Source: AC-32 sp038237925 (GTDB lineage: Bacteria > Actinomycetota > Thermoleophilia > Gaiellales > Gaiellaceae). Taken from it: 64,000 nucleotides of DNA. The stretch is taken from the NCBI GenBank assembly GCA_038237925.1, contig JBBRYF010000009.1, positions 49,903-113,902 on the forward strand. The letters run 5' to 3'. Below, piece after piece: positions 1-8,656 of this stretch (position 1 is its first letter; every line of letters begins with the position of its first letter). The notes beneath the pieces are model-generated. The model was given only the letters and a program-made list of their open reading frames with translations, made no database searches and was not told the origin of the DNA. A program made the translations under genes and the position numbers.

Positions 1-1123
1 CGAGTTGCCGGAACAGGTCCGGCAGCGCGTCTTCCGCACCTACGGGATCTCCGGAGACGAGCAGCACCCCCGCCTCGACGCGGTAGCCGACGAAGGCGCG
101 CCCGTCGGAGCTGAAGAGGTAGTACTGGTCGCGCCGGAGCTTGAAGTACGCGAGCGTGTCCTTTCCATGCCGGCGGACGAGCGCGCTGGCGGCGCGGCGC
201 ACGCGCAGGTCAGGCAGAGAGCGCGGAGGCGCCAAGGGACGCAGGAGCAGCCAGAGGCAGGCGCCGACCGTGAGCAACGCGGCGACGCCGACGGCTTCGT
301 CGACGCTGCCGAGCTCGCCGTGAAAGTCGAGGGGGCCCGGCTGCCAGAGCATTGAGTCCATCGTCGCGCGGACGACGGTGCCGAAGCTGGCGCTCTCGGG
401 AGCGGCGATCCAGACGGCGAGCCAGCAAAGCAGGAAGCCGGCCGCCGCCGCCAGCGGTACGAGCCTCAACGCGGCCCTCAGCCCCACCGGATCGTGGCGC
501 ACGCAGAAGGAGCGCCGGCCAAGCCAGAGGATCGCGGCAAGCCCGACGCTCGCGGCGGCGGCCTCGATGTCCAACCCTTTGACGAGGTCGAGCACGGCGA
601 GCCCCACGAGCAGCACGAGCGCGAGGCGCAGCGCTCCCCGCCGCCGGCGCCACAAGTACGGGGCGGTCGCGAGCAGCAGGAGCGAGGTCGGGACCGCGAT
701 CGCGTGCGAGACGCGCAGCTCCTGCAGCGACGCGACGTGCAGCAGGAGGCGGCTGCGCCAGCCGCTGCTCGGCGTGACGGCCGAAGCCAGGTTGACGAGG
801 CCTGCGAGCCCGGCCGCGATCGCGGCGAGGCGTGGCAGCGGCGCTACCCGGCTCGCCACTCGTAGCGGCGCTTGCGGCCCGTGCAGCCCGAGCCGCCATT
901 CGTTCGTGTCACGCCCCGAAGGAGTCACGTCCCGCCAGTCCTTGGCCACGAGCCACACGCCGGCTGCGGCGACGGTCGCCGAAACCAGGCCGGGATGAAC
1001 CCGGTCGAAGAGGGCCCCGGCCGCAAGCCCGAGCAGCAGCGCGGCGCCCAGGTGCCACTCGTGGACGCGTGTGCCGAGCACGTAGACGCGTGGCCCAAGC
1101 CGATGTCGATCGATCCGAAACAC
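1..1123 (-). CDS. DUF2156/MprF-like lysyl-phosphatidylglycerol synthase, C-terminus beyond window
   Basis: Reading the minus strand from a GTG at 1123 gives one open frame to the window edge (about 374 residues). It has several hydrophobic segments (roughly residues 25-260) followed by the start of a DUF2156 domain, recognisable by RRHGKDTLAYFKLRRDQYYL, then GRAFVGYR and LVSGDPVG. This arrangement (N-terminal membrane helices, then a GNAT-fold phosphatidylglycerol aminoacyltransferase domain) is typical of actinobacterial MprF/LysX-like proteins that aminoacylate membrane lipid. The catalytic C-terminal part lies outside the window, so activity cannot be judged. The start is uncertain: an in-frame GTG at 1150 is an alternative, and AAGG at about 1135-1138 or GAAGG just before 1123 could be the ribosome site. 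It is divergent from sdhA. Confidence 0.8.
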   Translation of the reverse strand, partial: MFRIDRHRLGPRVYVLGTRVHEWHLGAALLLGLAAGALFDRVHPGLVSATVAAAGVWLVAKDWRDVTPSGRDTNEWRLGLHGPQAPLRVASRVAPLPRLAAIAAGLAGLVNLASAVTPSSGWRSRLLLHVASLQELRVSHAIAVPTSLLLLATAPYLWRRRRGALRLALVLLVGLAVLDLVKGLDIEAAAASVGLAAILWLGRRSFCVRHDPVGLRAALRLVPLAAAAGFLLCWLAVWIAAPESASFGTVVRATMDSMLWQPGPLDFHGELGSVDEAVGVAALLTVGACLWLLLRPLAPPRSLPDLRVRRAASALVRRHGKDTLAYFKLRRDQYYLFSSDGRAFVGYRVEAGVLLVSGDPVGAEDALPDLFRQL

Positions 1124-1219
1124 GCCTTCACCACACCTTAGTCCGCCCACATGAAGTCGGGGTGAACGCGACAATCGTCACGCGGCCGCTGCCCAAGGCG
1201 ATCCGATAGGTTCCGAGGC

Positions 1220-2902
1220 GTGGAGGCGAAGCACGACGTGCTCGTCGTCGGCGCCGGCTGCGCGGGAATGCGCGCGGCCATCGAGGCGCACGACGCGGGG
1301 GCCGATGTGGCCCTCATTTCGAAGATCCATCCCGTCCGCAGCCATTCCGGCGCGGCCGAGGGCGGGATCAACGCGGCCCTCGGCAACGCCTCGGAGGACG
1401 ATCCCGGGAAGCACTCGTTCGACACGGTCAAGGGCTCGGACTACCTCGGCGACCAGGACGCGATCGAGATCCTTTGCACCGAGGCTCCCGACGACGTCTA
1501 CCAGCTCGAGCACTGGGGAGCCGTCTTCTCGCGCACGGAGGACGGCCGCATCGCGCAGCGTCCGTTCGGCGCGGCCGGCGAGCCGCGCACGGCCTATGCG
1601 GCCGACATCACCGGGCACGTGCTCGTGCACGTGCTCTACGAGCAGGTGATGAAGCGCGAACTACAGGTCTACGAGGAGTTCTTCGTCTGGAAGCTCGTCG
1701 AGCACGAAGGCCGCTGCCAGGGCGTGATCGCCTGGAATCTGCTCGACGGTGGCCTGACGACGATCGGTGCGAAGACCGTGATCCTCACGACGGGCGGCGC
1801 GGGGCGGCTCTACACCGGCACGACCAACGCCTACGCCTGCACCGGCGACGGGATGGCGCAGGCACTCGCGCTCGGCGTCGCGCTCGAGGACATGGAGATG
1901 ATGCAGTTCCACCCGACGACGCTCGCGCCGACCGGCGTGCTGATCACCGAGGGCTGCCGCGGCGAGGGCGCGTACCTGCTCAACTCGGAAGGCGAGCGCT
2001 TCCTCAAGCGCTACGCGCCGAACGCGATGGAGCTCGCGTCACGCGACGTGATCTCGCGCGCGGAGCAGACGGAGATCGACGAGGGTCGCGGCGTCGACGG
2101 CAACGTCCTGCTCGACCTGAGGCATCTCGGCGCGGAGAAGATCCTCGAGCGTCTCCCCGGCACGCGTGAGCTCTCGATGGTCTTCGCCGGCATCGACCCG
2201 ATTCACGAGCCGATCCCGGTCCGGCCGGGGGCGCACTACCACATGGGCGGCGTCGACACGGACGTCTGGGGCCGCACGTCGCTCGAGGGGCTCTACGCGG
2301 CCGGCGAGTGCGCATGCGTATCCGTCCACGGCGCGAACCGCCTGGGCGGCAACGCGCTGATGGAGACGATCACATACGGCAAGCGCGCCGGCGCGCACGC
2401 CGCCGAGTGGGCGCTGACCCACACCACTGTCGAGGTGCCCGAGAGCGCGGAGACCGACGCCGAGCGCGAGCTACAGCAGCTGCTCGACCGCACCGAAGGC
2501 GAGCGGCCGTGGTCGATCCGCAACGAGCTCGCCGAGACGATGCACGTCAACTTCGGCGTCTTCCGGCGCGAGGAGCTGATGCGCAAGCAGGGCGAGATCG
2601 TCGAGAGCCTGCGCGAGCGCTACGAGCGCGTGACGGTCGAGGACAAGGGCCAGGTCTTCAACAACGACCTGACGCAGACGCTCGAACTCGGCTTCCTGCT
2701 CGACCTCGCCGCGTGCATGGTCGTCGCGGGGATCGAGCGCAAGGAGAGCCGCGGCGCCCATGCGCGCCCGTACGACTTCCCCGACCGCGACGACGAGAAC
2801 TACCTGCGCCACACGATCGTGCGGTGGGTCGACGGCGCGCCCAAGCTCGAGTGGAAGCCGGTCACGATGACCAAGTGGAAGCCGATGGAGCGGACCTACT
2901 GA
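1220..2902 (+). CDS. sdhA: succinate dehydrogenase/fumarate reductase flavoprotein subunit
   Basis: This is the flavoprotein that oxidises succinate to fumarate (complex II). The 560-residue protein starts at GTG with an FAD-binding GAGCAG motif at residues 11-16. The SHSGAAEGGINAAL segment places His42 where the covalent FAD histidine sits in the family. HPTTLAPTG, RGEGAYLLN, HYHMGG and GECACVSVHGANRLGGNAL follow in the usual order. Length is normal for the family. The stop codon overlaps the ATG of the next gene (TGATG), so the downstream lipoprotein is probably translationally coupled. The neighbours sdhB and an HdrB-like subunit indicate a non-classical SdhABE-type complex; no SdhC/SdhD membrane anchor genes occur in the window. 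Confidence 0.95.
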   Translation: MEAKHDVLVVGAGCAGMRAAIEAHDAGADVALISKIHPVRSHSGAAEGGINAALGNASEDDPGKHSFDTVKGSDYLGDQDAIEILCTEAPDDVYQLEHWGAVFSRTEDGRIAQRPFGAAGEPRTAYAADITGHVLVHVLYEQVMKRELQVYEEFFVWKLVEHEGRCQGVIAWNLLDGGLTTIGAKTVILTTGGAGRLYTGTTNAYACTGDGMAQALALGVALEDMEMMQFHPTTLAPTGVLITEGCRGEGAYLLNSEGERFLKRYAPNAMELASRDVISRAEQTEIDEGRGVDGNVLLDLRHLGAEKILERLPGTRELSMVFAGIDPIHEPIPVRPGAHYHMGGVDTDVWGRTSLEGLYAAGECACVSVHGANRLGGNALMETITYGKRAGAHAAEWALTHTTVEVPESAETDAERELQQLLDRTEGERPWSIRNELAETMHVNFGVFRREELMRKQGEIVESLRERYERVTVEDKGQVFNNDLTQTLELGFLLDLAACMVVAGIERKESRGAHARPYDFPDRDDENYLRHTIVRWVDGAPKLEWKPVTMTKWKPMERTY

Positions 2903-3678
2903 TGCGCCGCTTGCCGGCGATCGCGATCCTCGCGGTGCTCGCGGCCGGGTGTGGCGGCGGCGGCGCCTCGGCCTCGAGCGGCGATATCGCGAAGGCGGCG
3001 AAGAAGACCGCCGGTACCGGCAGCTTCGAGGCCGACTTCACCATCTCGGCGCAGGGCCTCAGCGGAAAGGGCAGCGGCGTCTTCAACAACGGCAAGCACC
3101 CGTCCGGCCAGCTGAACATGTCGGTGACGGCGAGCGGGCGTCAGATCCCGGTCGACACCGTCGTCACGGGCGATGTCTTCTACATGCGCTCGCCGGCCTT
3201 CGCGCGCACGCTGTCGCAGGGCAAGCAGTGGATCGAGCTCGACCTCGCGAAGCTCGCGCAGCAGCGCGGCGTCGACCTCGGAGGGCTCCTGAACGCAAGC
3301 CCGACGCCGACGAATGCGCTCGCGTACCTCGCCGGAACAGAGAGCGTGCAGAAGGTCGGGGCGGAGACCGTCGCCGGCGTCAAGGCCACCCACTACAAGG
3401 TGACCGTCGACATCCAGCGCGCGGCGGACAAGGCAACCGCCAGCGTGCGCACGTCGCTGAAGAGCGTGATCGCGCAGAGCGGCCTGAAGAAGCTGCCGGT
3501 CGACGTGTGGGTCGACGCGAACGGCTACATTCGCAAGGTGATCTACGCGGAGCATGCGTCGCGGAGGCAGGCGGCCAACGTGACGATGGAGCTGCACGAC
3601 TTCGCCGGTCACACGGCGATCGCGCCGCCGCCGGCGGGCTCGGTCGTCGACCTGACCAAGTTGGCGGGAGGCGGGTAA
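2902..3678 (+). CDS. LppX/LolA-like lipoprotein inside the sdh operon
   Basis: The 258-residue protein begins with a lipoprotein signal: charged MRR, a hydrophobic stretch, and the lipobox LAAGC with Cys at about residue 16. The remainder looks like the LppX/LprG (LolA-like) fold family of actinobacterial lipoproteins that hold a lipid in a beta-sheet half-barrel. Supporting features are the FEADFTISAQG and GVFNNGK repeats and the LPVDVWVDANGYIRKV segment typical of that family. It overlaps the sdhA stop by one base, so it is co-transcribed with sdhA and sdhB although its role in respiration is unknown. It may simply be a hitchhiker or help assembly at the membrane; the latter is inference. 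A structured 93 bp inverted repeat follows immediately. Confidence 0.75.
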   Translation: MRRLPAIAILAVLAAGCGGGGASASSGDIAKAAKKTAGTGSFEADFTISAQGLSGKGSGVFNNGKHPSGQLNMSVTASGRQIPVDTVVTGDVFYMRSPAFARTLSQGKQWIELDLAKLAQQRGVDLGGLLNASPTPTNALAYLAGTESVQKVGAETVAGVKATHYKVTVDIQRAADKATASVRTSLKSVIAQSGLKKLPVDVWVDANGYIRKVIYAEHASRRQAANVTMELHDFAGHTAIAPPPAGSVVDLTKLAGGG

Positions 3679-3771
3679 GTGGCCGTTCCGGCAATGATTG
3701 CCTGTCTCTCGCCCACTACCACGCTTGGTGCTAGCGCCCGAGAGCCGAGACATCATCACCGGAGCGGCCAC
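3679..3771. repeat. 93 bp near-perfect inverted repeat between lipoprotein and sdhB
   Basis: The whole gap between the lipoprotein stop and the sdhB start folds on itself. Outer arms GTGGCCG (3679-3685) and CGGCCAC (3765-3771) pair, followed inward by TCCGG with CCGGA (3759-3763), ATGAT with ATCAT (3752-3756), GTCTC (3704-3708) with GAGAC (3747-3751), and CTCTCG (3706-3711) with CGAGAG (3739-3744). The right arm contains GGAG at 3761-3764, the likely sdhB ribosome site. It may be a mobile miniature repeat or an mRNA structure tuning sdhB. Confidence 0.75.
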
Positions 3772-3773
3772 TA

Positions 3774-4853
3774 GTGGACGTCGCGCTGAAGGTCTGGCGG
3801 TACGACCCGGAAAGCGGCGACAAGGTGCTGCGCGAGTACGAGGTCGACGCGCCTGAGTGGGCGTGCCTGCTCGACGTTCTCGACCTGATCAAGGACAAGC
3901 ACGACGGCACGCTCGCCTACCGCAAGAGCTGCCGGATGATGATCTGCGGCTCGTGCGGGATGCGCATGGACGGCCGTGCCATCCTCGCGTGCAAGGAGCG
4001 GATGAAGCCGATCGTCGACGCCGGCCACGTCCCCGTCATCTCGCCGATGGGGAACATGCCCGTGTTGAAGGACCTGGTCGTCGACATGGGGCCCTTCTGG
4101 AACAAGATTCGCGCGGTCAAGCCATGGCTTGACCCCGGGTACGACGAGGTCGCAGAGAAGGAGCGCGTCGTTTCGCAGCAGCAGATGAACGCGATCCACA
4201 AGGAGTCGCTCTGCATCATGTGCGGCTGTTGCGTCTCGGAGTGCAACTCGATGGAGTCCGACCCGGAGTTCCTCGGGCCGGCGGCGCTTGCGAAGGGCTT
4301 CCGGTTCCAGGGGGACGTCCGCGACCACGACGACATCGGCCGCTTGAACGAGTACAACCAGGAGCACGGGATCTGGGACTGCACGCGCTGCTATTTCTGC
4401 AACGAGCGCTGCCCCAAGGGCGTCGACCCGCGCGACGCGATCGCGAAGCTCGGCGCCGAGTCGATCCGGCAGAACGTCGACCACGACATGGGCGCCAAGC
4501 ACGCGAAGTGGTTCGTCAAGTCGGCGGAGACGACGGGTTGGCTGCGCGAGACCGAGCTCGTGCCCAAGACGCAGGGCACGGTCTCGGCGATCAAGCAGAT
4601 CGGCTTCGCGCTCAACCTCGCCCGCCACGGCAAGGTGCCTCCGCCGTTCCCGCCGCATGTCGCCAAGGACGTGCGCGAGGCCCGCGCGCTGCACGATCTC
4701 GTGCGCGAGCAAGGGCGCGAGGGAGCCGCCGGGATCGTCCAGGGAGAGCACGCCCTGGCGCAGATCGAGCACGTGCTGGAGGCGGACCCGGAGCACGCGC
4801 CCGCGAGCCGCATCGCCCCCGAGCAGGCCGGCGGCAAGAGCGGGGGCGACTGA
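3774..4853 (+). CDS. sdhB: succinate dehydrogenase/fumarate reductase iron-sulfur subunit
   Basis: This subunit passes electrons from the flavoprotein through iron-sulfur clusters. The 359-residue protein starts at GTG with GGAG ten bases upstream. The ferredoxin-type 2Fe-2S motif CRMMICGSCGMRMDGRAILA appears near residues 57-77, and two cysteine clusters, CIMCGCCVSEC near 147 and CTRCYFCNERCPKG near 203, bind the other centres. The C-terminal tail of about 120 residues beyond the last cluster makes it longer than a classical SdhB (about 240-260 residues). This fits SdhABE-type systems in which SdhB interacts with an HdrB-like partner. Its stop is one base before the GTG of the next gene. Confidence 0.93.
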   Translation: MDVALKVWRYDPESGDKVLREYEVDAPEWACLLDVLDLIKDKHDGTLAYRKSCRMMICGSCGMRMDGRAILACKERMKPIVDAGHVPVISPMGNMPVLKDLVVDMGPFWNKIRAVKPWLDPGYDEVAEKERVVSQQQMNAIHKESLCIMCGCCVSECNSMESDPEFLGPAALAKGFRFQGDVRDHDDIGRLNEYNQEHGIWDCTRCYFCNERCPKGVDPRDAIAKLGAESIRQNVDHDMGAKHAKWFVKSAETTGWLRETELVPKTQGTVSAIKQIGFALNLARHGKVPPPFPPHVAKDVREARALHDLVREQGREGAAGIVQGEHALAQIEHVLEADPEHAPASRIAPEQAGGKSGGD

Positions 4854-4854
4854 G

Positions 4855-5736
4855 GTGAAGGTCGCCTACTACAAGGGATGCCTGGCCTCGCTCTCGGCGA
4901 AGGAGCTCGACATCTCGACGCAGGCGCTCGCGCCCAAGCTCGGACTCGAGCTCGAGGAGCTCGAGTCGGTCACCTGCTGCGGCGCCGGCGACATCCACGA
5001 GGCGGAGCCCGACTACTACCTCCACCTGAACGCGCGCATCCTCGCCTACGCCGAGCAGACGGGCGCCGACACGCTGATGACGATCTGCAACGTCTGCACG
5101 CTGAACCTGCGACAGGCGAACTGGCAGCTGAAGAACGACGACGATCTGCGCGCGCGGGTGAGCGCGAACCTCGAGACCGTCGGCGCGCCGCCGTACGAAG
5201 GGACCGTCGAGGTCAAGCACCTGCTCTGGCTGATCGCCGAAGGCGAGGGCTTCGAGCTGCTCAAGGGCGTCGCGCACAAGGGCCTCAAGGGACTCAAGAT
5301 CGCGCCGTTCTACGGCTGCCAGATCCTGCGGCCCTCGAAGATCCTCGGCTTCGAGGATCCCGACCGGCCGTGGTCGCTCGAGGCGATCATCGAGGCCTGC
5401 GGCGGCGAGCCGGTCGACTACCCGGCGAAGATCAAGTGCTGTGGCTTCCCGATCATCCAGGCGCGCGAGGAGACCGCTCTCGGCGAGCTGATCCAGCCGA
5501 TCGAGCAGGCGAGCGAAGCCGGAGCCGACGCGATCGTCACGCCGTGCCCGCTCTGCCACCTCTCGCTCGACGCTTGGCAGTCGAAACTGCGCAAGGCCAC
5601 TGGCAAGGATTACGCGATGCCGATCCTGCACCTCTCGCAGCTGATCGGAGTTGCCGCCGGGCTCGAGGAGTCCGAGCTCAAGTTCAAGCGGCACGTCGTC
5701 TCCGTCGAGCCGGTCGTCGAGAAGCTCGAGGCGTAG
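4855..5736 (+). CDS. CCG-domain HdrB/SdhE-like subunit of non-classical complex II
   Basis: The 293-residue protein has two cysteine-rich CCG repeats: SVTCCGAGD with CNVCTLNL downstream in the first half, and IKCCGFP with CPLCHLSL in the second. CCG domains bind a special 4Fe-4S cluster in heterodisulfide reductase subunit B and in the SdhE/SdhC-like subunit of archaeal and some bacterial succinate dehydrogenases that lack transmembrane anchors. Start is GTG at 4855, a single base after the sdhB stop, so it belongs to the sdh operon. It probably anchors the complex peripherally and mediates electron transfer to quinone; that role comes from family knowledge. It should not be confused with the unrelated flavinylation factor also named SdhE. 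Confidence 0.88.
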   Translation: MKVAYYKGCLASLSAKELDISTQALAPKLGLELEELESVTCCGAGDIHEAEPDYYLHLNARILAYAEQTGADTLMTICNVCTLNLRQANWQLKNDDDLRARVSANLETVGAPPYEGTVEVKHLLWLIAEGEGFELLKGVAHKGLKGLKIAPFYGCQILRPSKILGFEDPDRPWSLEAIIEACGGEPVDYPAKIKCCGFPIIQAREETALGELIQPIEQASEAGADAIVTPCPLCHLSLDAWQSKLRKATGKDYAMPILHLSQLIGVAAGLEESELKFKRHVVSVEPVVEKLEA

Positions 5737-5737
5737 C

Positions 5738-6547
5738 TTGCGGCTCGCTCGGCTCGGCGGCGCGGCCGCCGCGGCCGGACTTGCGTGGGGTCACTTCGAG
5801 GCCGGCTGGGTGCGGCTGGAGACGCTTGCGTGCCCACTACCGGAGCTGCCCCTCGAGCTCGACGGACTGCGGATTGCCCACCTCTCCGACCTTCATCTCG
5901 GCGTGCCTTCGCGGGGCGCCGCGGCGGTGGAGCGGGCGGTCGACTGGGTCGAGGAGCGCCGGCCCGACCTGACCCTGATCAGCGGCGACCTGCTCTCACG
6001 CCCAGGCGGCGAGCCGCGGCTGCGTGAGCTCCTCGCGCGGCTCCCTCACTGCTACGCGGTGCTCGGCAACCACGACTTCGCCTCGACTCGCGACCCGTTC
6101 TCCCGCCCGGCCGCGGTCGCCGACCTCGCGCCCGCGACGCTGCTCACGGACGACTCGCGGACGATCGAGCTTCGCGGCAAGCGCGTGCAGATCGTCGGCG
6201 TCGACCCGCGCTCGTTCCGCGGGCGGGTGCCGCGGCCCGAGCGGCTCGTCGATCCGGAGGCCGAGCTGCGCATCCTGCTCTGCCACTTCCCGGACATGAT
6301 CGACCGGCTCCCCAAGGGCGCGTTCGACCTCGTCCTCTCGGGTCACATCCACGCCGGCCAGATCTGTCTCCCGTGGCCGGGAGGGAGGGTGCCGCTCGCC
6401 CACATCCGCGGGACGTACATCCGCGGCCTCTACCGCCGGCCCGCGGCGACGCTGCACCTGTCGGCCGGCCTCGGCACGACCTTCGTCCCGTTCCGCTTCC
6501 TCGCGCGGCCGGAGGCGACGGAGCTCGTCCTACAATCCGCGCCATGA
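5738..6547 (+). CDS. calcineurin-like metallophosphoesterase
   Basis: A TTG one base after the previous stop starts a 269-residue protein. A short hydrophobic N-terminus (LGGAAAAAGLAW) could be a membrane anchor. The five metallophosphoesterase motifs are visible: LSDLHLG, SGDLLS, LGNHDFA, LLCHFPD and SGHIHAGQ, which supply the metal-binding Asp, Asn and His residues. The layout matches YkuE/YaeI-like phosphodiesterases, some of which are membrane-anchored and act on lipid or nucleotide phosphoesters; the substrate cannot be told from sequence. It probably belongs to the end of the sdh operon by proximity only. Its stop overlaps the next ATG (ATGA). Confidence 0.88.
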   Translation: MRLARLGGAAAAAGLAWGHFEAGWVRLETLACPLPELPLELDGLRIAHLSDLHLGVPSRGAAAVERAVDWVEERRPDLTLISGDLLSRPGGEPRLRELLARLPHCYAVLGNHDFASTRDPFSRPAAVADLAPATLLTDDSRTIELRGKRVQIVGVDPRSFRGRVPRPERLVDPEAELRILLCHFPDMIDRLPKGAFDLVLSGHIHAGQICLPWPGGRVPLAHIRGTYIRGLYRRPAATLHLSAGLGTTFVPFRFLARPEATELVLQSAP

Positions 6548-7173
6548 GCATCCGGATCGGGGGTCTCACCGGCGCGACCCTCGAGCACGCCCCCACCGTC
6601 TGCCACAGCTGCGTCTGGTGGCAGTCCCGTACCGGCCGCCGCGAGCGGGACAAGCGGCGCTGGATCGAGAAGGCCGAGTCCGACTTCGGCGCGTGGGGGA
6701 CGATCTACTACGACGACGACGGGCGCGCGCTGGGGTCGATGCAGTATGGGCCTGTGCGGCTGTTCCCGCGCTCCGCTGAGCTTCCGGCGGGGCCGCCGTC
6801 GGACGACGCGGTCCTCGTCACCTGCGCGTACCTCCTCGACCGCTCGAGCCCGTGGGTGCTCCAGTCCCTGTTCCTCGCCGCCATCGGCGAGGCAAAGGAC
6901 AAGGGCGCCGCCGCGCTCGAGGCGTTCACGTACCGCTATCCCGAGGGCGAGTCGGAGTACGAGCGCTTCCTCGTGCACCGCACGGTCTTCCCGCACGACT
7001 TCCTGATGGACTTCGGCTTCCGCACGGTGCGGTCTGCCGGGCTTGTGGAGCTGGCGCGCCTGGAGCTCGGCGGGCTCGTGCCGGTGCTAGAAGGTAAGCG
7101 CGCGAAACTGCTGCGGTCGGTTCGAGAAATCCTCCTGCCGGTGCCGCTTCCGGCGCCCAGGCCGCCGGCGTAG
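6544..7173 (+). CDS. GNAT-like protein of unknown substrate
   Basis: The 209-residue protein starts at ATG overlapping the stop of the phosphoesterase, so the two are translationally coupled. It opens with a CHSCVWW motif, a pair of cysteines that could bind metal. It then shows the beta-strand pattern of a GNAT acetyltransferase (GRALGSMQYGP, then DAVLVTCAYLLD, then a helix with AIGEAKDKGAAALEAF, then DFGFRTVRSAG near the end). I recognise the fold only loosely and do not see a clear acetyl-CoA pyrophosphate loop. Similar orphan proteins are common in Actinobacteria. Function unknown. Confidence 0.6.
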   Translation: MSIRIGGLTGATLEHAPTVCHSCVWWQSRTGRRERDKRRWIEKAESDFGAWGTIYYDDDGRALGSMQYGPVRLFPRSAELPAGPPSDDAVLVTCAYLLDRSSPWVLQSLFLAAIGEAKDKGAAALEAFTYRYPEGESEYERFLVHRTVFPHDFLMDFGFRTVRSAGLVELARLELGGLVPVLEGKRAKLLRSVREILLPVPLPAPRPPA

Positions 7174-7258
7174 CGCGAACGCGAACGAGCCGTTCGGCTA
7201 GGCCGGTCTATCGTTTGGGATGGTCAAAGCGAGGCGCCGTTCGTGGTAGGAAAGGCAC

Positions 7259-8656
7259 ATGGCGCTGAGTGCGCGTTACCGGACCGTGCTCGCAGCCGAT
7301 CTTGCGGGAGGACTCACCACGCTCGTCATGGTGCTTCCTTTTGTTCACTTCGCCTACGCCAGCACCGCCTTGCACGCGACGATCGAGACCGCGTCGGGGA
7401 TGATCGCCATGCTCGGGGCGTTCCTCGTGCTCGGCCGCTTTCGCCGCACCGCTAGGTCGGAGGACCTGGCTCTCGCAATCGCGCTCGGGCTTCTCGCCTG
7501 CGCGAACTTCGTCTTCTCGGCGATGCCGTGGGCACTGCTCAGCGAGGACTCGTTGAGGTTTTCGGCCTGGACCTCGCTCCTCGGCACCGTCGCGGGAGCG
7601 GCCATTCTCGCGGTTGCTTCGTTGATGTCGAGCCGACGCTTGAAGCGTCCGAAAGCGACGGCCCGCAAGGTGCTGAGCCTCGCGGTTGCCGCATACCTTT
7701 GCGTAGGGGTCCTCGCATTGATCTTCGAAACTCGATTGCCGCTCGGGCTCGGACCGACCACATCCGTGCCGGCGAGCCACATCCACTTCGTCGGCTCACA
7801 CGCCCTGATCCTGATGCAGCTCGCGGCGGCGGCCCTCTTCATGGTCGCCGCAGTCGGGTTCACGCGCCGCGGCGAGCGCACTGGCGACGAGCTGATGACA
7901 TGGCTCGCCGCGAGCGCGGCCCTCGCGTCGTTCGCACGGCTGAACTACGCGTTGTTTCCGTCTCTCTACACGCAGTGGGTGTACGTGGGCGACGCGCTCA
8001 GGCTGGGCTCGTACCTGCTGCTGCTCGGGGGCGCCGCCCGCGAGATCGTTCAGTACCAGCACAGGCTTGCTGACGCGGCGAAGATGGAAGAGAGGCGCCG
8101 GGTTGCGCGAGAGCTCCACGACGGCCTCGCGCAGGAACTCGCCTTCGTCGCCGCGCAAGGGCGCTCGCTCAGCAGGCGGCCGGACTCAGTGGAGATCAAG
8201 TACCTCGCCGCGGCCGCAGAGCGCGCGCTGGACGAGTCGCGACGGGCGATCGCGCTCCTGACCCATCCTCCGGACGAGCCACTCGACCAAGCGCTCGTGC
8301 AAACGGTGGAGGAGCTGGTCAGCCGGGCTGGCGGCCGCGCTTGCTTCGACATCCAAGAGGGGATCGAGGTTCTGCCGGAGACGAGAGAGGCGCTGTTGCG
8401 GATCGTCCGCGAGGCGGTCACGAACGCGAGTCGCCACGGCCGCGCGAATCTGATCACGGTCGAGCTCGAGAACGGCAACGGGCTCCGGCTTCGAATCGCC
8501 GATGACGGTGTTGGATTTGAGCCGGCTGCGCTGGATCCCGATGAGACCGGCTTCGGCCTGATCACCATGCGGGCGCGAACCGAGGCGATTGGCGGGCAGC
8601 TCCGGATCGCCTCGCTCGCACAGGGCGGCACCGAGGTCGAGGTGGTGATCCGCTAG
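7259..8656 (+). CDS. NarL-family sensor histidine kinase with membrane sensor domain
   Basis: The 465-residue kinase has about eight hydrophobic segments in the first 265 residues, probably an integral-membrane sensor. A HisKA_3 dimerisation domain follows with the phosphoacceptor box RRVARELHDGLAQEL (His near residue 286). The HATPase domain carries the N box REAVTNASRHG, the G1 box IADDGVGFEP and GFGLITMRARTEAIGG. A strong ribosome site AGGAAAGG precedes the ATG at 7259. Its stop overlaps the GTG of the response regulator, so the pair is co-translated. The signal is unknown; no periplasmic domain of note is visible, which suggests intramembrane or lipid sensing (inference). Confidence 0.9.
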   Translation: MALSARYRTVLAADLAGGLTTLVMVLPFVHFAYASTALHATIETASGMIAMLGAFLVLGRFRRTARSEDLALAIALGLLACANFVFSAMPWALLSEDSLRFSAWTSLLGTVAGAAILAVASLMSSRRLKRPKATARKVLSLAVAAYLCVGVLALIFETRLPLGLGPTTSVPASHIHFVGSHALILMQLAAAALFMVAAVGFTRRGERTGDELMTWLAASAALASFARLNYALFPSLYTQWVYVGDALRLGSYLLLLGGAAREIVQYQHRLADAAKMEERRRVARELHDGLAQELAFVAAQGRSLSRRPDSVEIKYLAAAAERALDESRRAIALLTHPPDEPLDQALVQTVEELVSRAGGRACFDIQEGIEVLPETREALLRIVREAVTNASRHGRANLITVELENGNGLRLRIADDGVGFEPAALDPDETGFGLITMRARTEAIGGQLRIASLAQGGTEVEVVIR

